From assembly GCF_026240905.1 (NCBI RefSeq), contig NZ_JAPEVI010000003.1, forward strand, positions 1,302,001-1,366,000: a stretch of DNA of 64,000 nucleotides. The letters are read 5' to 3'. The notes beneath the pieces are model-generated. The model was not told the DNA's origin and ran no database searches. It saw only the letters and a list, made by a program, of their open reading frames with translations. A program made the translations under genes and the position numbers. Origin of the DNA: Roseibium salinum (GTDB taxonomy: Bacteria > Pseudomonadota > Alphaproteobacteria > Rhizobiales > Stappiaceae). Shown here piece by piece: positions 8,824 to 18,105 of this stretch (position 1 is its first letter; each line of letters begins with the position of its first letter).

Positions 8824-9252
8824 ATGACTTTTTCCCTGCGAGCGCATCATCTTCTTTGCATGCTGACCTATCTCGGAAAGGGCTACACCGCCGAATTCGT
8901 CAGCGGCTATGACAAGATCATCGAGCGGTTGAACGCGCGCGAACCGATTGAACTCGTCGACGGGCCCGACGACATCTGCCAGCCGCTGCTGTGCGAACCG
9001 GACTGTCATTGCCACAACGACAGCGTCAGGGAGCGAGACAGGCTCGCGGCGGCGGAAATCGGAAAGGTCCTGGGCCGCGGCCTGGAGCCGGGTGAACGAA
9101 TCTCGCTCAGCGCCCGACAGGTCGCCGCACTGCGAACGGCCTTCGCAACAGGTGCGATCCGGTCCGGCTGCGCGGGATGCGAGTGGCAGGATCTTTGTTC
9201 AGGCATTGCACGAAACGCATTCAGGGGCTGCCGGTTGGCAACCCCTGACTAG
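8824..9252 (+). CDS. DUF1284 domain-containing protein
   Basis: This 142-residue protein starts MTFSLRAHHLLCMLTYLGKGYTAEFV and contains VDGPDDICQPLLC, EPDCHCHND and RDRLAA, the conserved pattern of DUF1284 (COG3543). It is cysteine-rich (CQPLLCEPDCHCH; later GCAGCEWQDLC), which suggests metal or Fe-S binding, but no function is established. It is read on plus between two minus-strand genes, valS and the PopZ-like gene, so it stands alone. A GC-rich imperfect hairpin (CAGGGG..CCCCTG) overlaps its stop codon but lacks a T tract. Confidence 0.8.
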   Translation: MTFSLRAHHLLCMLTYLGKGYTAEFVSGYDKIIERLNAREPIELVDGPDDICQPLLCEPDCHCHNDSVRERDRLAAAEIGKVLGRGLEPGERISLSARQVAALRTAFATGAIRSGCAGCEWQDLCSGIARNAFRGCRLATPD

Positions 9253-9272
9253 ATCATTCGGCTTGGTCTGCC

Positions 9273-10001
9273 TCAGCGGCGGCGGGTGACGCGCTGAATT
9301 TCCTTTTGAACCATCTGTTCGACCATTCCCGGCAGGTTCTGATCAAGCCAGGCCTTCAGCATCGGCCGCAGCATTTCCTTGACGAGCTCTTCCACCGTCT
9401 GGGCCTGCGAGCCCACGAACAGATTGGCAAGGTTATCGAAGGCGGCGTGAACGGCTTCCCCCGTATTGTCCGAAGTCAGCGGTCCGTCGTCTGCCATGGA
9501 CGGCAGATCCTCGGGGACGGGCCTTGCCATATATGACGGCTCGGGCTCCTCGTCGAAATCCGAGGTCTCGGCGAAGGAAACGTCGCCGCCCGGCGTGTCG
9601 AAGTCTTCCGCCAGGCCCTCGACTATCTCCATGGCGGCCTCCATGGAATCTTCGTCGTCGGGGATCGCGAGTTCTTCCGTCAGTTCCAGGACGTCGTCAT
9701 CGCTATCATCCGCTTCCGCATCGGCTTCCATGGCCGCAGCCATGTCGTCGGCTTCGTCGTCTTCGGCAATATCATCGACATCACTGTCCATATCGAACAG
9801 CTTGTCGAGATCGTCCTGGGACATTTCGGAAGCATCACCCATATCGTCAGTCGCCTCTTCTGCTACTGGCGTTTCATTTTCCTCACGAGCACCGGACTCT
9901 TCGGCGCCGGCACCCTGGGAGTCCTCATCGGAAATAATTCGGCGGATCGATGCGAGGATCTCCTCCATCGACGGCTCGTCAGCCTTTTTCGCCTGTGCCA
10001 T
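9273..10001 (-). CDS. PopZ-like DUF2497 protein (polar organizing protein family)
   Basis: This 242-residue protein has three parts. The short N-terminal helix MAQAKKADEPSMEEILASIRRIISDED is the DUF2497 signature. A highly acidic, low-complexity middle (Asp, Glu, Ala, Met; about residues 30-170) follows. The amphipathic C-terminal helix block (TVEELVKEMLRPMLKAWLDQNLPGMVEQMVQKEIQRVTRR) is the oligomerisation region. This matches PopZ, the alphaproteobacterial cell-pole matrix protein that anchors the chromosome origin and recruits cell-cycle proteins. Neighbours valS and tolC fit the usual PopZ context. Its ribosome binding site GGGGGA lies just before the ATG at 10001. The popZ name is inferred from architecture. 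Confidence 0.85.
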   Translation of the reverse strand: MAQAKKADEPSMEEILASIRRIISDEDSQGAGAEESGAREENETPVAEEATDDMGDASEMSQDDLDKLFDMDSDVDDIAEDDEADDMAAAMEADAEADDSDDDVLELTEELAIPDDEDSMEAAMEIVEGLAEDFDTPGGDVSFAETSDFDEEPEPSYMARPVPEDLPSMADDGPLTSDNTGEAVHAAFDNLANLFVGSQAQTVEELVKEMLRPMLKAWLDQNLPGMVEQMVQKEIQRVTRRR

Positions 10002-10282
10002 GAATTCCCCCGTGCTAATCGGCTACGCGACGCAACACTCAACTCAAAATGATTCGTTAACCGAAATTATGAGGGTCAACTGGATGAGCGCAAAGCGAGC
10101 GCGCTCCAAACGTTCGCCTTTTCCCCTTTTTAGTCGGAATTTATCGGCACCGGGCAGACATCGGCGCTACGCCTGACATCTTCGTCGCTGAATTCATCAG
10201 CTCAGAGTCCGACAAACGTAGAACCGGGCCGCAGTCATTCATTCCGCAACGGTCATGGTGAAGAACAGAAGTTACCGGACGC
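10002..10282. other. Gene-free spacer between tolC and the PopZ-like gene
   Basis: This 281-base spacer must hold the promoter and 5' leader of the PopZ-like gene and the 3' end of the tolC transcript. I see no confident promoter, terminator or small gene in it. Confidence 0.5.
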
Positions 10283-11674
10283 TTACCGGCCGTCGGGCGT
10301 GCGCAGACCGAACCACTTGTCTCGAACCGCCTCGTAATGCTGTGTCGGATCGTATCGTGCCACGTTCAATCCGAGCGACTCGGCGTCGAGACGGCCAGTG
10401 GCAGCGACGAGCTGATAGCCGCCGATGATCCGGTTCCGCTGTGCGGTTACCAGGTTTGACTGCTGGTTCACGAGTTCGCGCTGAGCATCGAGCACGTCCA
10501 GTGTTGTCCGCTGCCCCACGCGCTGTTCCTCGATCACCCCTTCCAGGGCGAGCTGCTGGGCCTCGACAGCGGCTTGCGCCGCAATGATCGACGCTTCGGC
10601 GGCCTGGTAGTTTCCCCAGGCGGAAATCACGTTGGCGCGCACCTGATTGCGGGCGATGTCCAGCTGAAGACGCGTCTGACCGAGTTCTTCCTTGGCCTGT
10701 CTCACACGCGAAGACACGCTGCCGCCCTGATAGAGCGGAATGTTGACGTTGCCGAAGATCTGCGCGCTGTTGCTTTCATCCACGTTCGAGGACGGGTTCC
10801 AGCTGCGCGAAACGCTGCCGTCCAGAGTGACCGTCGGCAGCAGTTCACCTTCGATTGTCTTGATGTTGAAGATCGCGGCGTCGACCAGGTGCTGCGCCTG
10901 ACGGATCAGCGGCTGCTGGACTTCACTGGTCTGCAGCGCTTCCTCCAGGTTTTTCGGCACGTACCTGGTTATCGACGTGTCCGCGGAAAGGTTACGGGCC
11001 TCGATCCCAACGACCTGCCTGTAAACGGCGCGGCTGCTGTTCAGATTGGCCAGCGCCGTGTTCAGGCTTGCGCGGGCCTCTGCGGCACGAGCCTCGGCCT
11101 GGCTGACATCCGTGCGGGTGCCTTCGCCCACATCGAACCGGTCTCTCGCCGCACGCACTTGTTCCTGCAGGAAGGCCAGGTCGCTGCGCTGAAGGGAAAC
11201 GAGCGCGGTGTCGCGGATCACATCCACATAGGCGGTCGCCGCATCCAGGAGCGTGTCCTGCTCGGTGGACATCAGGTTTTCGCGCTGAGCGCGGACGATG
11301 GCTTCGGCCTGGCGAGTGGAGTTGACGGTTCTGAAGCCGCGGAAAAGCGTCTGGCTGATCGAAAGGGAGATGGACGCATTGTTCCTGTAGTCGCTGGCGC
11401 CATCCGTGCTCGACCAGATGCGCCCTCCGGACGCGGAACCGGAAACGGTCGGGCGCCAACCCGACAGCGCCTGCGGAACGTTTTCGTCAACGCCGCGCAG
11501 CTCGGCGCGCGCCGCGTTCAGCGTCGGATTGTTGTCATAGGCCAGTGCAAGCGAATCCTTGATCGTTTCAGCCTGAGCGGTCGAATAGGCCGCTCCGGTG
11601 AGTGCTGTGGCGGACACGCCCGCCAAAAGACCCAATGCGACGGCCACTGCTTTCAGCGTTGATCGACCAGACAC
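10283..11674 (-). CDS. tolC: TolC family outer membrane efflux/secretion protein
   Basis: This 463-residue outer-membrane channel subunit has a signal peptide at about residues 1-36 (hydrophobic core LGLLAGVSATALTG, cleavage near TAQA/ETIKDSL). The mature protein shows the duplicated TolC hairpin pattern: ALAYDNNPTLNAARAELR, SISQTLFRGFRT, VIRDTALVSLQRSDL, FDVGEGTRTDVSQAEARAAEARA in the first half and NIPLYQGG, VGQRTTLDVLDAQRELVNQQSNLV in the second. It would provide the outer-membrane exit duct for tripartite efflux pumps. It is a candidate partner for the type I exporter encoded at 43899-47023, which has no outer-membrane gene of its own in this window. It lies upstream of the PopZ-like gene on the same strand. 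Confidence 0.93.
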   Translation of the reverse strand: MSGRSTLKAVAVALGLLAGVSATALTGAAYSTAQAETIKDSLALAYDNNPTLNAARAELRGVDENVPQALSGWRPTVSGSASGGRIWSSTDGASDYRNNASISLSISQTLFRGFRTVNSTRQAEAIVRAQRENLMSTEQDTLLDAATAYVDVIRDTALVSLQRSDLAFLQEQVRAARDRFDVGEGTRTDVSQAEARAAEARASLNTALANLNSSRAVYRQVVGIEARNLSADTSITRYVPKNLEEALQTSEVQQPLIRQAQHLVDAAIFNIKTIEGELLPTVTLDGSVSRSWNPSSNVDESNSAQIFGNVNIPLYQGGSVSSRVRQAKEELGQTRLQLDIARNQVRANVISAWGNYQAAEASIIAAQAAVEAQQLALEGVIEEQRVGQRTTLDVLDAQRELVNQQSNLVTAQRNRIIGGYQLVAATGRLDAESLGLNVARYDPTQHYEAVRDKWFGLRTPDGR

Positions 11675-11882
11675 TCCACACTCCTTCTAGGATCAGCTTC
11701 CCCTGAATGTGAGTAAACTGACGGGTGTTATCCTTCAACCACTTGAGGATGAAAAATCCGGAATTTCCACGAGTGCGACCAAAAGGCAACAGCCCATTTG
11801 CCCCCGGCAGACTTCTGACAGCGTTGCGACAAACTACCGCCGTTTTCCGCGGAATTTTCGCCACCCGCCGGTCTCGCAGCTA

Positions 11883-12545
11883 CTAGAATTCAAACGCAGC
11901 AGCCTTTTCGAAGCCCGGCAGGACATTTACCGATGCATTGAAACCGAAACGGCTGCTGACCGCGTTCGCGGACTTCTGGTAAAGCTTTGCGGAACCTGCA
12001 CCGCCCCGCCCTTCGACAACCGTCAGACGTCCGCCGGGCTTCAATTGTTCCGTCAGCGTCTCGGGCAGAACCTCGACCGCCCCGTCGATCAGGATCACAT
12101 CGTAGGGACCTTCGGCGGCATACCCCTTGGCAAGGGGCCCTTCCACCACCACGGCATTTTCGATGCCAAGCTCGACCAGAACGTCGGTGGCGGCCTTTGC
12201 GAGATCCTCGTTTTCCTCCAGCGCCACGACGGATGCCGCAAGATTGGAAACCACAGCGGCGCTGTAACCGGTGCCCGCGCCGATCACCAGCACGACGTCT
12301 TCGCCGCGGATGTCGGCAAGCTGAATCAGTTTGCCGAGAACATGCGGTTTCATCAGAGCCCTGCCGGTGTCCTCGGAGCCGATCGGCAGATTCGCGTCGA
12401 TATAGGCCACGGCCTTCTTCGACGCGGGCACGAAACGTTCCCGGGGAATGGCGCCCATGGCATCCAGGATCCGGTGATCGGTGATATCACTTGTACGCAG
12501 CTGGTTCTCGACCATATTGCGGCGGGACTGGCTGAAGTCCGTCAT
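11883..12545 (-). CDS. pcm: Protein-L-isoaspartate O-methyltransferase family protein
   Basis: This 220-residue SAM-dependent methyltransferase belongs to the Pcm family, which repairs isoaspartyl residues in aged proteins. The N-terminus SQSRRNMVENQLRTSDITDHRILDAMGAIPRERFVP is the family hallmark. The SAM-binding motif I is seen as VVLVIGAGTGYSAAVV, and the later PYDVILIDGAVEVLPETLTEQLKPGGRLTVV fits motifs II and III. In alphaproteobacteria this paralogue usually sits directly upstream of tolC, as here (208 bases apart, same strand). It may act on a narrower substrate set than E. coli Pcm. The start at 12545 is well supported by alignment of the first helix. Confidence 0.9.
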   Translation of the reverse strand: MTDFSQSRRNMVENQLRTSDITDHRILDAMGAIPRERFVPASKKAVAYIDANLPIGSEDTGRALMKPHVLGKLIQLADIRGEDVVLVIGAGTGYSAAVVSNLAASVVALEENEDLAKAATDVLVELGIENAVVVEGPLAKGYAAEGPYDVILIDGAVEVLPETLTEQLKPGGRLTVVEGRGGAGSAKLYQKSANAVSSRFGFNASVNVLPGFEKAAAFEF

Positions 12546-12796
12546 TGAGGGCCCTCACTTTGACTAGCCGGTGGTCCGGCGCTTCTGAGCAACGTTCATT
12601 AGCGATGCGAAGGCTGCCTGACAAGTATCAGGATCATCGCACCCCATGCCGTTCACGGTTTCCCGCCGGATTTTCCAGAGCCGGCCCGCCGGGGTTGCGT
12701 TTTTCGTCCGTACAGCCGTGGAAATCTGCAATGCCCCGGATTCAGGACTTGACCAAATCGCGCAACTGTTTGATAAGGCGCGGCATACCACGTTGG

Positions 12797-12870
12797 GGCC
12801 CTGTGGCGGAGTGGTTACGCAGCGGATTGCAAATCCGTCCACACCGGTTCGATTCCGGTCGGGGCCTCCA
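12797..12870 (+). tRNA. tRNA-Cys (GCA)
   Basis: A full cloverleaf can be folded. The acceptor GGCCCTG (12797-12803) pairs with CGGGGCC with one T-G wobble. The D arm is GCGGAGTGGTTACGC, the anticodon stem carries the loop TTGCAAA with anticodon GCA, and the T arm contains GGTTCGATTCC. Discriminator U73 is the tRNA-Cys identity base, and CCA is encoded. Length is 74 bases including CCA. Confidence 0.97.
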
Positions 12871-13144
12871 TTTCCTAAATCCTTAAATTTTCACCTTTAA
12901 TTGAAATTCGGAGCGTGGTTTTCACTTCCGATCCTCGCCTGGTTTTGTCTTAAAAAAATGAAAACTGTGACATGGGCGGCGGGCCTTCTATCGCGCTCCA
13001 TCCGCGCCTAGCGGCCTTTGGGCGGACGACGGTTCTGACAAGTCCATGTCGTATCCAGCAGTGACCGTCTTAGGCAAATCGTGTAGGTCTTTCCGAACAA
13101 TAGTGTTTTTTGGCAATCGCACCGGTTGCGAAAGGATCAAGTCG
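12871..13144. other. Spacer between tRNA-Cys and cobD
   Basis: This is a 274-base leader region. I looked for a second cobalamin riboswitch in front of cobD and saw no B12 box in it. An in-frame open stretch from 13046 joins cobD, but the better start is at 13145. Confidence 0.5.
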
Positions 13145-14146
13145 ATGGAACATGGCGGGGATCTTACACAGGCGATCGAACGCTTCGGGGGAACCCGGGA
13201 AGACTGGCTGGATCTGTCGACCGGCATCAATCCTCACGCCTATCCCGTTCCGGACGATCTTCCTTTGAGCGCCTGGACCGACCTGCCGGGCAAAGCCGCC
13301 GGGGAGCGTCTGCTTGCCGCGGCCCGGCAAGCCTACCGCGTGCCCGATCACCTGAATCTCGTCGCCGGTCCCGGCACGCAGATCCTGCTGTCGCTGCTGC
13401 CCACGGCCCTGCCCGACGGACCGGTCGCGCTGGCTTCACCGACATATTCAAGCCACAGAACCGTGTGGACCCGCGAGAACAGGGAACCTGTCGAGTTTTC
13501 CAGCATTTATGCGCTGCCTTCCGATGCGAAAGTCGTTCTTGTGGTCAATCCGAACAATCCGGATGGCCGGCTGGCCGACGTGAAGAGCCTGCTGGAGATC
13601 GGCCGGACGCTGACGGACCGGGGCGGATTTCTCGTCGTGGACGAAGCTTTTGCTGAAGTTCTGCCCGGGGCGAGCATTCTGCCGCATATTACCGGTGAAA
13701 ATATTCTGGTGCTCAGGTCGTTTGGGAAGTTCTTCGGTCTTGCGGGTCTTCGCATCGGGTTTCTTGCCGGATCGAAACATGTCACGCGCAAGGTGGCGGC
13801 TGTCCTTGAGAGCTGGTGCCTTAGCGGGCCTGCGCTGGAGGTCGGCACAAGGGCGCTGAAGGATGCCGATTGGCAGAACCTGATGCTCCGTCAGCTGATC
13901 GAGGAAATGGCTGACCTGACGATCGCACTTTCCGAGCAGGGCCTGAGCGTGTTCGGCGGAACGCCTCTCTACGCACTGGCGGGAACGAGAAACGCCAAGG
14001 CATTGCATGAGGCCCTGGCGCGCCGGCGGATATGGACACGGATTTTCGATTATGCCCCAACCTGGATCCGTGTCGGCCTACCCGGCGGGCCTGATAATCT
14101 TCGTCGCCTGTCCGATGCCCTTGCCGACGCACAAAAAGAGCTCTAA
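13145..14146 (+). CDS. cobD: Threonine-phosphate decarboxylase (CobD; CobC in Pseudomonas nomenclature)
   Basis: This 333-residue PLP enzyme of the class I/II aminotransferase fold makes (R)-1-amino-2-propanol phosphate, the linker between the corrin ring and the nucleotide loop. The start at 13145 (MEHGGDLTQAIERFGG) is preceded by an AAAGGA ribosome binding site and matches the family N-terminus, so 33 upstream in-frame codons are rejected. The motif DLSTGINPHAYP and the PLP lysine in LRSFGKFFGLAGLRIGF (about K195) are visible, as is VVNPNNPDG. It is followed 9 bases later by cbiB, its pathway partner, on the same strand. Confidence 0.93.
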   Translation: MEHGGDLTQAIERFGGTREDWLDLSTGINPHAYPVPDDLPLSAWTDLPGKAAGERLLAAARQAYRVPDHLNLVAGPGTQILLSLLPTALPDGPVALASPTYSSHRTVWTRENREPVEFSSIYALPSDAKVVLVVNPNNPDGRLADVKSLLEIGRTLTDRGGFLVVDEAFAEVLPGASILPHITGENILVLRSFGKFFGLAGLRIGFLAGSKHVTRKVAAVLESWCLSGPALEVGTRALKDADWQNLMLRQLIEEMADLTIALSEQGLSVFGGTPLYALAGTRNAKALHEALARRRIWTRIFDYAPTWIRVGLPGGPDNLRRLSDALADAQKEL

Positions 14147-14155
14147 CCCGTCACC

Positions 14156-15136
14156 ATGCTGATTTTCGACCATGCGTTGTGGCTTCTGCTCGCCGCGCTT
14201 CTGCTCGATGCCCTCATTGGTGATCCGGACTGGCTGTGGCGCCACCTGCCCCATCCGGTCGTTTGGATCGGCAAGGTTATTTCCCTTTTCGACAGATGGT
14301 TCAACAGAACCAGTCATTCCCCTTTCGTGCGGAAGCTGGGCGGCGTGCTGACCCTGTCTGCGCTGCTTGCCGGCGCTCTGCTGATCGGCGGCTTGATCCA
14401 CGCGGCGGCGGCCCTTCTGCCGTTCGGCGATATCCTCGTGGTCGTCGTTGCGGCCGTCTTCATCGCCCAGAACAGCCTTTACCGCCATGTCGCCGCCGTG
14501 CGCGACGGCCTGCGGAATGGCGGTCTGGAAGAGGGACGCAAGGCTGTCTCGATGATTGTCGGGCGCGACCCGAAGCAGTTGGACGAGGCCGGGGTTTCGC
14601 GTGCGGCGATTGAATCGTGCGCGGAGAATTTTTCCGACGGTGTCGTTGCCCCCGTGTTCTGGTTCGCCATTCTCGGGCTGCCCGGCCTTATCGCCTGCAA
14701 GGCCGTCAACACGGCCGACAGCATGATCGGACACAAGAACGAGGTCTATCTGGATTTCGGTTGGGCCGCCGCCCGGTTCGACGACCTGATCAACCTGCCC
14801 GCCTCACGGCTTTCCGGCCTTTTCATCGCGCTGGCGGCGCCGTTGGTGCGTGGCTCCGCGCGCAAGAGCATTTCGTGCGTCCTGCACGATGCCAAGAAAC
14901 ACCGTTCTCCCAATGCCGGCTGGCCGGAAGCGGCAATGGCGGGTGCGCTTGGTCTGGCCCTTGCAGGCCCCAGGATCTATCCCGGCTACACGGTCAACGA
15001 CCGCTTCTTGAATTCTTCAGGGCGAACGGCGGCAACGGCGGAGGATATTTCCAGGGCGCTACGCGTAATCCTCGGCGCCTCCGGACTTCAGGCCCTGCTG
15101 ATTGCGACTGTGGCGGTTGCGGCAATGGTTTCCTGA
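14156..15136 (+). CDS. cbiB: Adenosylcobinamide-phosphate synthase CbiB
   Basis: This 326-residue integral membrane enzyme attaches aminopropanol (phosphate) to adenosylcobyric acid. The N-terminus (LLLAALLLDALIGDPDWLWRHLPHPVVWIGKVI) carries the family motif GDPxxxxHPVxxIG. Several hydrophobic segments follow (about residues 60-110, 165-185, 220-235, 300-326). NTADSMIGHKNEVYLDFGWAAARFDDLINLPASR is another conserved block. It forms a two-gene plus-strand unit with cobD and converges with cobQ, leaving a 59-base gap. In Pseudomonas denitrificans nomenclature this is CobD, so the symbols of the two genes can be confused. Confidence 0.94.
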   Translation: MLIFDHALWLLLAALLLDALIGDPDWLWRHLPHPVVWIGKVISLFDRWFNRTSHSPFVRKLGGVLTLSALLAGALLIGGLIHAAAALLPFGDILVVVVAAVFIAQNSLYRHVAAVRDGLRNGGLEEGRKAVSMIVGRDPKQLDEAGVSRAAIESCAENFSDGVVAPVFWFAILGLPGLIACKAVNTADSMIGHKNEVYLDFGWAAARFDDLINLPASRLSGLFIALAAPLVRGSARKSISCVLHDAKKHRSPNAGWPEAAMAGALGLALAGPRIYPGYTVNDRFLNSSGRTAATAEDISRALRVILGASGLQALLIATVAVAAMVS

Positions 15137-15195
15137 AGGCGTTGTAAAACCAGCGACCGAAAAACTTAGGACTCTTCCGAACCTTTTCTAAGTAT

Positions 15196-16674
15196 TCAGT
15201 CGTTACGCGCAATATCAAACAAAACATCGACATCCAGCGCCTCTTCAAGATGAGCTGCCAGAGCATCCAGGATCCGGTCAATGCTCCGGTCATAGGCCAG
15301 ATCGGATCCGGCTCCGAATGATCCCAGATAGGCTGCGCGGAAAGCATCGTGGGTGAACAAGCCGTGGATATAGGTTCCTGAGACACGGCCGTCGGAAGAA
15401 ACCGCACCGTCCGGGCAACCGCCCTCCAGCATCATCATCGGATTGCGGCAATCGGCGCCCGTGGTGCGGCCGATATGGATTTCGTAGCCGGAGACCGGAG
15501 CACCGCTGGCAAGGTGCGTTCCGGAGGCAGTGACCGTTGATTTCTCCGCGGTCAGGAGCGTGTCCACATCCAGCAAGCCGAGCCCATCGACTGTACCGGG
15601 CGCGCCTTCGATCCCCTCCGGATCGGATATGGTCCTGCCCAGCATCTGGTAGCCGCCGCAAATGCCCAGGACATGCCCGCCCCTCCGATGATGGGCCGCC
15701 AGGTCGATATCCCAACCCTGCGCCCTGAAGAAAGCCAGGTCACCGATGGTCGATTTGGAGCCGGGCAGCAGCACGACATCGGCGTCCCCCGGCAAGGGAT
15801 GGCCGGGCTGAACGAGTTCGAGCGTGACGCCAGGCTCAAGGCGTAGCGGATCGAGATCGTCGAAATTGGCGATGCGGGAGATTACCGGCACCACGATTTT
15901 CAGCCCGTCCCTGCCGAGACCGTCGGCAAGACCGAGCGCGTCCTCCGCCGGCAGTTTTGCCGCATCGGCAAACCAGGGAACGACACCCAGCCCGAGCCAG
16001 CCCGTTCTCCGGCAGATCTCCCGCATGCCTTCGTCGAAAAGCCCGGGATCTCCACGGAAGCGGTTGATGAAGAACCCCCTGATCCGCTGCTGCTCGTGGG
16101 GCTCAAGGACTGCATGGGTGCCGACAACGGAGGCGATGACACCGCCCCGGTCGATATCCGCGCACAGAATGACAGGCAGACCGGCGGCTTCGGCAAAGCC
16201 CATATTGGCTATGTCACCGGAGCGCAGGTTGATTTCCGCCGGACTGCCGGCGCCTTCCACGATGACCAGATCCGCTCCTGAACCGGTTATAGAAAAACTC
16301 TCCATAACTTTCGGAAGAAGCTCTGCTTTCTGCTTTCCATATTCGCGGGCACGCATGGTGCCGAAACGCTTTCCCTGCACGATTACCTGGGCACCGGTAT
16401 CCGTTTCCGGCTTCAGCAGGACAGGGTTCATATGAACCGAAGGCGGCACGCGGCAGCCCATCGCCTGCAACGCCTGGGCCCGGCCGATTTCGCCTCCATC
16501 CGCGGTGACCGCGGCATTGTTCGACATGTTCTGGGGTTTGAACGGGCGCACATTCACGCCGCGATTGGCGAACAGCCGGCACAGACCCGCGACAATCAGG
16601 CTCTTGCCGACATTCGACCCCGTCCCCTGGATCATGATTGCCGGGCAAGGCTTGCCCGCAGTGCTTACGCTCAT
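15196..16674 (-). CDS. cobQ: Cobyric acid synthase (amidotransferase) CobQ
   Basis: This 492-residue ATP- and glutamine-dependent enzyme amidates the b, d, e and g side chains of adenosylcobyrinic acid diamide. The N-terminal dethiobiotin-synthetase-like ATPase domain has [19 protein letters not shown] and [12 protein letters not shown]. The C-terminal glutaminase domain shows [12 protein letters not shown], the nucleophile in [12 protein letters not shown] (Cys near residue 338) and the histidine in GTYIHGLF (near 438). It is the last gene of the riboswitch-controlled minus-strand operon. Its ATG overlaps the stop of the YrhK-like gene by 4 bases, which indicates translational coupling. Confidence 0.96.
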   Translation of the reverse strand: MSVSTAGKPCPAIMIQGTGSNVGKSLIVAGLCRLFANRGVNVRPFKPQNMSNNAAVTADGGEIGRAQALQAMGCRVPPSVHMNPVLLKPETDTGAQVIVQGKRFGTMRAREYGKQKAELLPKVMESFSITGSGADLVIVEGAGSPAEINLRSGDIANMGFAEAAGLPVILCADIDRGGVIASVVGTHAVLEPHEQQRIRGFFINRFRGDPGLFDEGMREICRRTGWLGLGVVPWFADAAKLPAEDALGLADGLGRDGLKIVVPVISRIANFDDLDPLRLEPGVTLELVQPGHPLPGDADVVLLPGSKSTIGDLAFFRAQGWDIDLAAHHRRGGHVLGICGGYQMLGRTISDPEGIEGAPGTVDGLGLLDVDTLLTAEKSTVTASGTHLASGAPVSGYEIHIGRTTGADCRNPMMMLEGGCPDGAVSSDGRVSGTYIHGLFTHDAFRAAYLGSFGAGSDLAYDRSIDRILDALAAHLEEALDVDVLFDIARND

Positions 16675-16979
16675 CTGGAACGGTCTTTGTCGCGGGAGGG
16701 GGCGCCGTACGGCCGGAACTCGTCCGGGACAGGCAGGTTGACCAGGCGCAATTCAAGCATCAGGCGAATCGCGGGGCGAACGGCAAAGAGAACCGATCCG
16801 ATCACGAACAGCCAGGTTCCGGCATACATCAGGCTGTCATAGAGGAAAAAGACACTGCCGATCAGGAACATGAGTGCTGCAAGGAACTCGACGACCGTGC
16901 GGTACAGCTCATACTTTCTGACCGCTTCCGCGTGCTGTGCCGTCGCCGTCCGGAGGGAGTGCTCAAACAGCTTGTTCAT
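16671..16979 (-). CDS. YrhK-domain small membrane protein
   Basis: This 102-residue protein has two adjacent hydrophobic helices (about residues 28-48, [22 protein letters not shown], and 52-72, [20 protein letters not shown]) flanked by charged ends. This is the YrhK domain pattern, of unknown function. It is embedded in the cobalamin operon with 4-base overlaps at both ends (GNAT gene upstream, cobQ downstream), so it is co-translated with B12 genes. Whether it has a B12-related job, for example near membrane-bound CbiB, cannot be told from the sequence. Confidence 0.8.
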   Translation of the reverse strand: MNKLFEHSLRTATAQHAEAVRKYELYRTVVEFLAALMFLIGSVFFLYDSLMYAGTWLFVIGSVLFAVRPAIRLMLELRLVNLPVPDEFRPYGAPSRDKDRSR

Positions 16980-17449
16980 TCCTGCAACGCCTTTTCGAAT
17001 TGGCGGAACGTCATTGCCTTGCGCTCCTCTTTCTCACCTGTTTCGACATATCCGATCGACCGGTAGAACCATGCGGCCGTCTGCGTGCTCTTCAAGCGCG
17101 AAACCGTCAGACCCCGTTCCACGAAATAGTTCTCCACCGCCCGCATCAGTCTTTTGCTGACGCCGGAAAACCGGGCCTCGGGCAGCACATAGTTGAGCAG
17201 TACTTCCCCATCGGTCGACCCCATGGCAACACCAATCACCCTGCCGTGCCCGTCGAGTGCGCTGAAGACGCGACCAGGTGCCTCTATCCAGCCCCTGACG
17301 TTCTCCGCGGTCTTGTTTGCCAGCCACGGACCGTATTTGTCCGGATCGCTGCCATGATCGGCCACACAGAGCTCGGTGATGGAGCGTTGAAGCAGGATCG
17401 CGATCTCCTGGGCGTCCGTGCTACTGGAAGGAACAACCGTTAACGGCAT
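16976..17449 (-). CDS. GNAT family N-acetyltransferase in the cobalamin operon
   Basis: This 157-residue GNAT-fold acetyltransferase begins MPLTVVPSSSTDAQEIAILL. The region FSALDGHGRVIGVAMGSTDGEVLLNYVLPEARFSGVSKRLMRAVENYFVERG covers beta-4 and the acetyl-CoA-binding turn, and the end SRLKSTQTAAWFYRSIGYVE is typical. It sits between cobO (17 bases upstream) and the YrhK-like gene (4-base overlap). It has no known place in cobalamin synthesis, so it is probably a hitch-hiking or self-contained function. The substrate is unknown. Confidence 0.82.
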   Translation of the reverse strand: MPLTVVPSSSTDAQEIAILLQRSITELCVADHGSDPDKYGPWLANKTAENVRGWIEAPGRVFSALDGHGRVIGVAMGSTDGEVLLNYVLPEARFSGVSKRLMRAVENYFVERGLTVSRLKSTQTAAWFYRSIGYVETGEKEERKAMTFRQFEKALQE

Positions 17450-17466
17450 CTTTCGGCAGCCGCCTC

Positions 17467-18105
17467 CTAAAACTCGATGCCTTCCTGCGGTTTGACGCCG
17501 GAGCGGAAGGGGTGCTTGATCTGCGTCATGTCGGTTGCGAGGTCGGCGATCTCGATCAATTCGTCCTTGGCGTTGCGGCCGGTGATGATGACATGCACAT
17601 CCTCCGGTTTCTCGTTCTTCAGGAAGTCGACCACTTCGGCAATGTCCAGGTAGTCATAGCGAAGAACGATGTTGAGTTCGTCACACAGGATGAGACGGTA
17701 TTCTCCCGAGGTGATCATCTGCTTTGCGGCGTCCCACGCCTGACGGGCGGCGTCGATGTCGCGCTGGCGGTCCTGGGTCTCCCAGGTGAAACCTTCGCCC
17801 ATGCGTTTGATCGTCACGAGATCCGAAAACCGCTCCAGTGCCTTACGCTCGCCGGTTTCGATGCGTCCCTTCACGAACTGGACGACGCCCACCTTGTGGC
17901 CATGGCCGAGCGAACGGAAGACCATTCCGAAGCCGGCGGTCGACTTGCCCTTGCCCTTGCCGGTGTGAACGATCAGCAGCCCCTTTTCGATCGTCTTCGT
18001 GGCCATGATCTTGTCGCGCGCGGCCTTCTTCTTGCGCATCTTTTCGGCGTGGCGGGCGTTCAGTTCCTCGTCGGACAGTTCGGGCTTTTCGCTATCTGCG
18101 GTCAC
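17467..18105 (-). CDS. cobO: Corrinoid adenosyltransferase CobO
   Basis: This 212-residue ATP:cob(I)alamin adenosyltransferase of the CobA/CobO (BtuR) family adds the adenosyl ligand to the corrin cobalt. The nucleotide-binding loop VHTGKGKGKSTAGFG lies at about residues 47-60. VGVVQFVKGRIETGERKALERF and LILCDELNIVLRYDYLD are the family blocks, and the C-terminus IKHPFRSGVKPQEGIEF is diagnostic. The N-terminal 40 residues are charged and Lys/Arg-rich. It overlaps the cobN stop by 4 bases, as expected for the cobN-cobO pair. Confidence 0.96.
   Translation of the reverse strand: MTADSEKPELSDEELNARHAEKMRKKKAARDKIMATKTIEKGLLIVHTGKGKGKSTAGFGMVFRSLGHGHKVGVVQFVKGRIETGERKALERFSDLVTIKRMGEGFTWETQDRQRDIDAARQAWDAAKQMITSGEYRLILCDELNIVLRYDYLDIAEVVDFLKNEKPEDVHVIITGRNAKDELIEIADLATDMTQIKHPFRSGVKPQEGIEF

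Noticed and set aside
12871..13144. Second cobalamin riboswitch before cobD
   Set aside because: No B12 box or core elements could be found in this leader.
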